A stretch of DNA of 64,000 nucleotides from Deltaproteobacteria bacterium (GTDB lineage: Bacteria > Myxococcota_A > Polyangia > Haliangiales > Haliangiaceae): positions 1-64,000 of the forward strand of contig JANXOM010000229.1 in assembly GCA_025353585.1 (NCBI GenBank). The letters run 5' to 3'. The position numbers and the translations under genes are program-made. The notes under the pieces are model-generated. The model was not told the origin of the DNA. It saw nothing but the letters and a program-made list of their open reading frames with translations, and made no database searches. Every line of letters begins with the position of its first letter. The stretch's first letter is position 1. Positions 63,106-64,000 of this stretch are shown piece after piece.

Positions 63106-64000
63106 CTACCGCGAAGAGCTGTAGAAGGCCGCGATCTGCGCGACCACGTGCGCCTGCGCGTCGGCCGCGAGCGCGGGCTGGATCGGCAGCGCGAGGACCT
63201 CGGCGCACGCGCGCTCCGCGAGCGGGAACGCGCCGGCGCGGTAGCCGAGGTGTGCGAAGCACGGTTGCAAGTGCAACGGCGACGGGTAGTAGACCTCGGT
63301 GCCGATGCCGGCGGCGGCGAGGTGCTCGCGCAAGGCGTCGCGCCGCGGCGCGCGGATCACGAACTGGTGATAGACGTGCGCCGGGTCCGCCGCGGGGAGG
63401 CGGAGCTCGGCGGGGATGCGCGCGGCGGCGAACAGCGCGCGATAGCGAGCGGCGTGCGCGCGGCGCGCGGCCGTCCACGCGGCGAGGTGCGGCAGCTTCG
63501 CGCGCAGCACGGCGGCCTGCAGCGCGTCCAGGCGGAAGTTGCCGCCCAGCGCCACGTGGTGATACTTCGGCCGCGCGCCGTGGGAGCGCAGGAGCGCGAG
63601 GCGATCCGCGAGCGCCGCATCGTCCGTGACGACCGCGCCGGCGTCGCCCAGGGCCCCGAGGTTCTTCGTCGGGAAGAACGAGATCGCGGCGGCCAGCCCG
63701 CGGGGGGGGGCCGCGCCGAGGCTCTGCGCGGCGTCCTCGATGATCGCGCACGGCGCGTGGACCGGCAGCGCGGCGAGCGCGCCGAACAGGTTCACCGGGA
63801 GCACCACGCGGGTGCGCGCGGAGCACGCGGCGAGCGCGGCCGCGGGGTCGAGGGTCAGCGTGGCGTCGTCGATATCGGCGAACACGACGCGCGCGCCGAG
63901 GCGAGCGGGGGCCCCGGCGGTGGCAAAGAACGTCAGCGGCGTCGTGACGACCTCGGCGCCAGGCCCGACGCCTTGCGCCATCAGGACCGCGAGGAGCGCA
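63106..64000 (-). CDS. DegT/DnrJ/EryC1 sugar aminotransferase, N-terminus outside window
   Basis: The frame is open to the right edge; the visible C-terminal ~298 residues start LAVLMAQGVGPGAEVVTTPL. LTFFATAGAPARLGARVVFADI, CAIIEDAAQSLGAAP, SFFPTKNLGALGDAGAV (PLP Lys), GGNFRLDALQAAVLRAKLP and VYHQFVIRAP mark it as a sugar aminotransferase of the WlbE/WbpE or FdtB type. A nine-G run (63702-63710) lies in its coding sequence, in a loop that looks shortened. It is the first visible gene of the minus-strand operon and could act on the 3-keto product of the WlbA-like enzyme. Confidence 0.9.
   Translation of the reverse strand, partial: ALLAVLMAQGVGPGAEVVTTPLTFFATAGAPARLGARVVFADIDDATLTLDPAAALAACSARTRVVLPVNLFGALAALPVHAPCAIIEDAAQSLGAAPPRGLAAAISFFPTKNLGALGDAGAVVTDDAALADRLALLRSHGARPKYHHVALGGNFRLDALQAAVLRAKLPHLAAWTAARRAHAARYRALFAAARIPAELRLPAADPAHVYHQFVIRAPRRDALREHLAAAGIGTEVYYPSPLHLQPCFAHLGYRAGAFPLAERACAEVLALPIQPALAADAQAHVVAQIAAFYSSSR
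63702..63710. repeat. G9 homopolymer inside an aminotransferase gene
   Basis: Nine consecutive G on the plus strand (C9 in the coding strand) encode part of an Ala-Pro-Pro-Arg loop. Tracts this long are prone to slippage, so it is a candidate on/off switch or a sequencing-error hotspot. The frame is intact in this sequence. Confidence 0.6.

Overview
The window is very GC-rich, densely coded DNA from what is most likely a member of the Myxococcota (a Haliangium/Kofleriaceae- or Polyangium-like bacterium). The basis is gene content, not a search: a J-domain/TPR protein, a TPR-fused Ser/Thr kinase, a Glt/Nfs-type envelope operon with an FHA-like/TonB-like protein, many lipoproteins, and a large Wzx/Wzy surface-polysaccharide locus. 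I see no rRNA, tRNA, CRISPR array, insertion sequence or phage gene.

1-10 kb (housekeeping): the 3' part of a J-domain/TPR gene; two small hypothetical genes; a FadR-type regulator directly upstream of gatCAB (Glu/Asp-tRNA amidotransferase); rplU-rpmA; a convergent two-gene ABC exporter; and obgE, whose product carries an unusual acidic, Asn-Ala-rich insertion.

10-20 kb: a tightly coupled operon of six secreted or membrane genes. Its last four (large TPR protein, TPR lipoprotein, small secreted protein, FHA-like/TM/TonB-like protein) resemble the core of the Myxococcus Glt gliding and Nfs spore-coat machines.

20-27 kb: an alpha/beta hydrolase, a membrane acyltransferase, cysD-cysN-cysC (sulfate activation to PAPS), and a Ser/Thr kinase with a C-terminal TPR region.

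27-64 kb: a surface-polysaccharide locus in several transcription units. It holds a glycosyltransferase/deacetylase/methyltransferase trio; a secreted beta-helix protein; a large repeat lipoprotein; a flippase; gmd with a glycosyltransferase and methyltransferase; a beta-barrel porin, a WlbA-like dehydrogenase, a Wzc-like tyrosine kinase, a short Wza-like OPX lipoprotein, a TPR-fused polymerase/ligase, a glycosyltransferase and a LamG-like lipoprotein. Finally there is a long minus-strand operon running from the right edge to 49985. That operon begins with nucleotide-sugar genes (aminotransferase, UDP-glucose dehydrogenase, and a PglF/PglE/PglD-like set that could make UDP-di-N-acetylbacillosamine). 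It continues through two glycosyltransferases into an unusual coupled cassette: GAPDH homologue, HAD phosphatase, CMP-sugar-type cytidylyltransferase, FAH-fold enzyme, D-2-hydroxyacid dehydrogenase, then a second Wzy-like polymerase. I cannot assign this cassette to a known pathway and regard it as the best candidate for new biochemistry here. No initiating phosphoglycosyl transferase is visible, so the locus probably continues past the right edge.

Nearly all neighbouring genes are coupled by 1-4 base ATGA/GTGA/TGATG overlaps, which fixed most start codons. Several lone genes instead show a -10-like hexamer 6-8 bases before the start codon and no Shine-Dalgarno, suggesting leaderless mRNAs.
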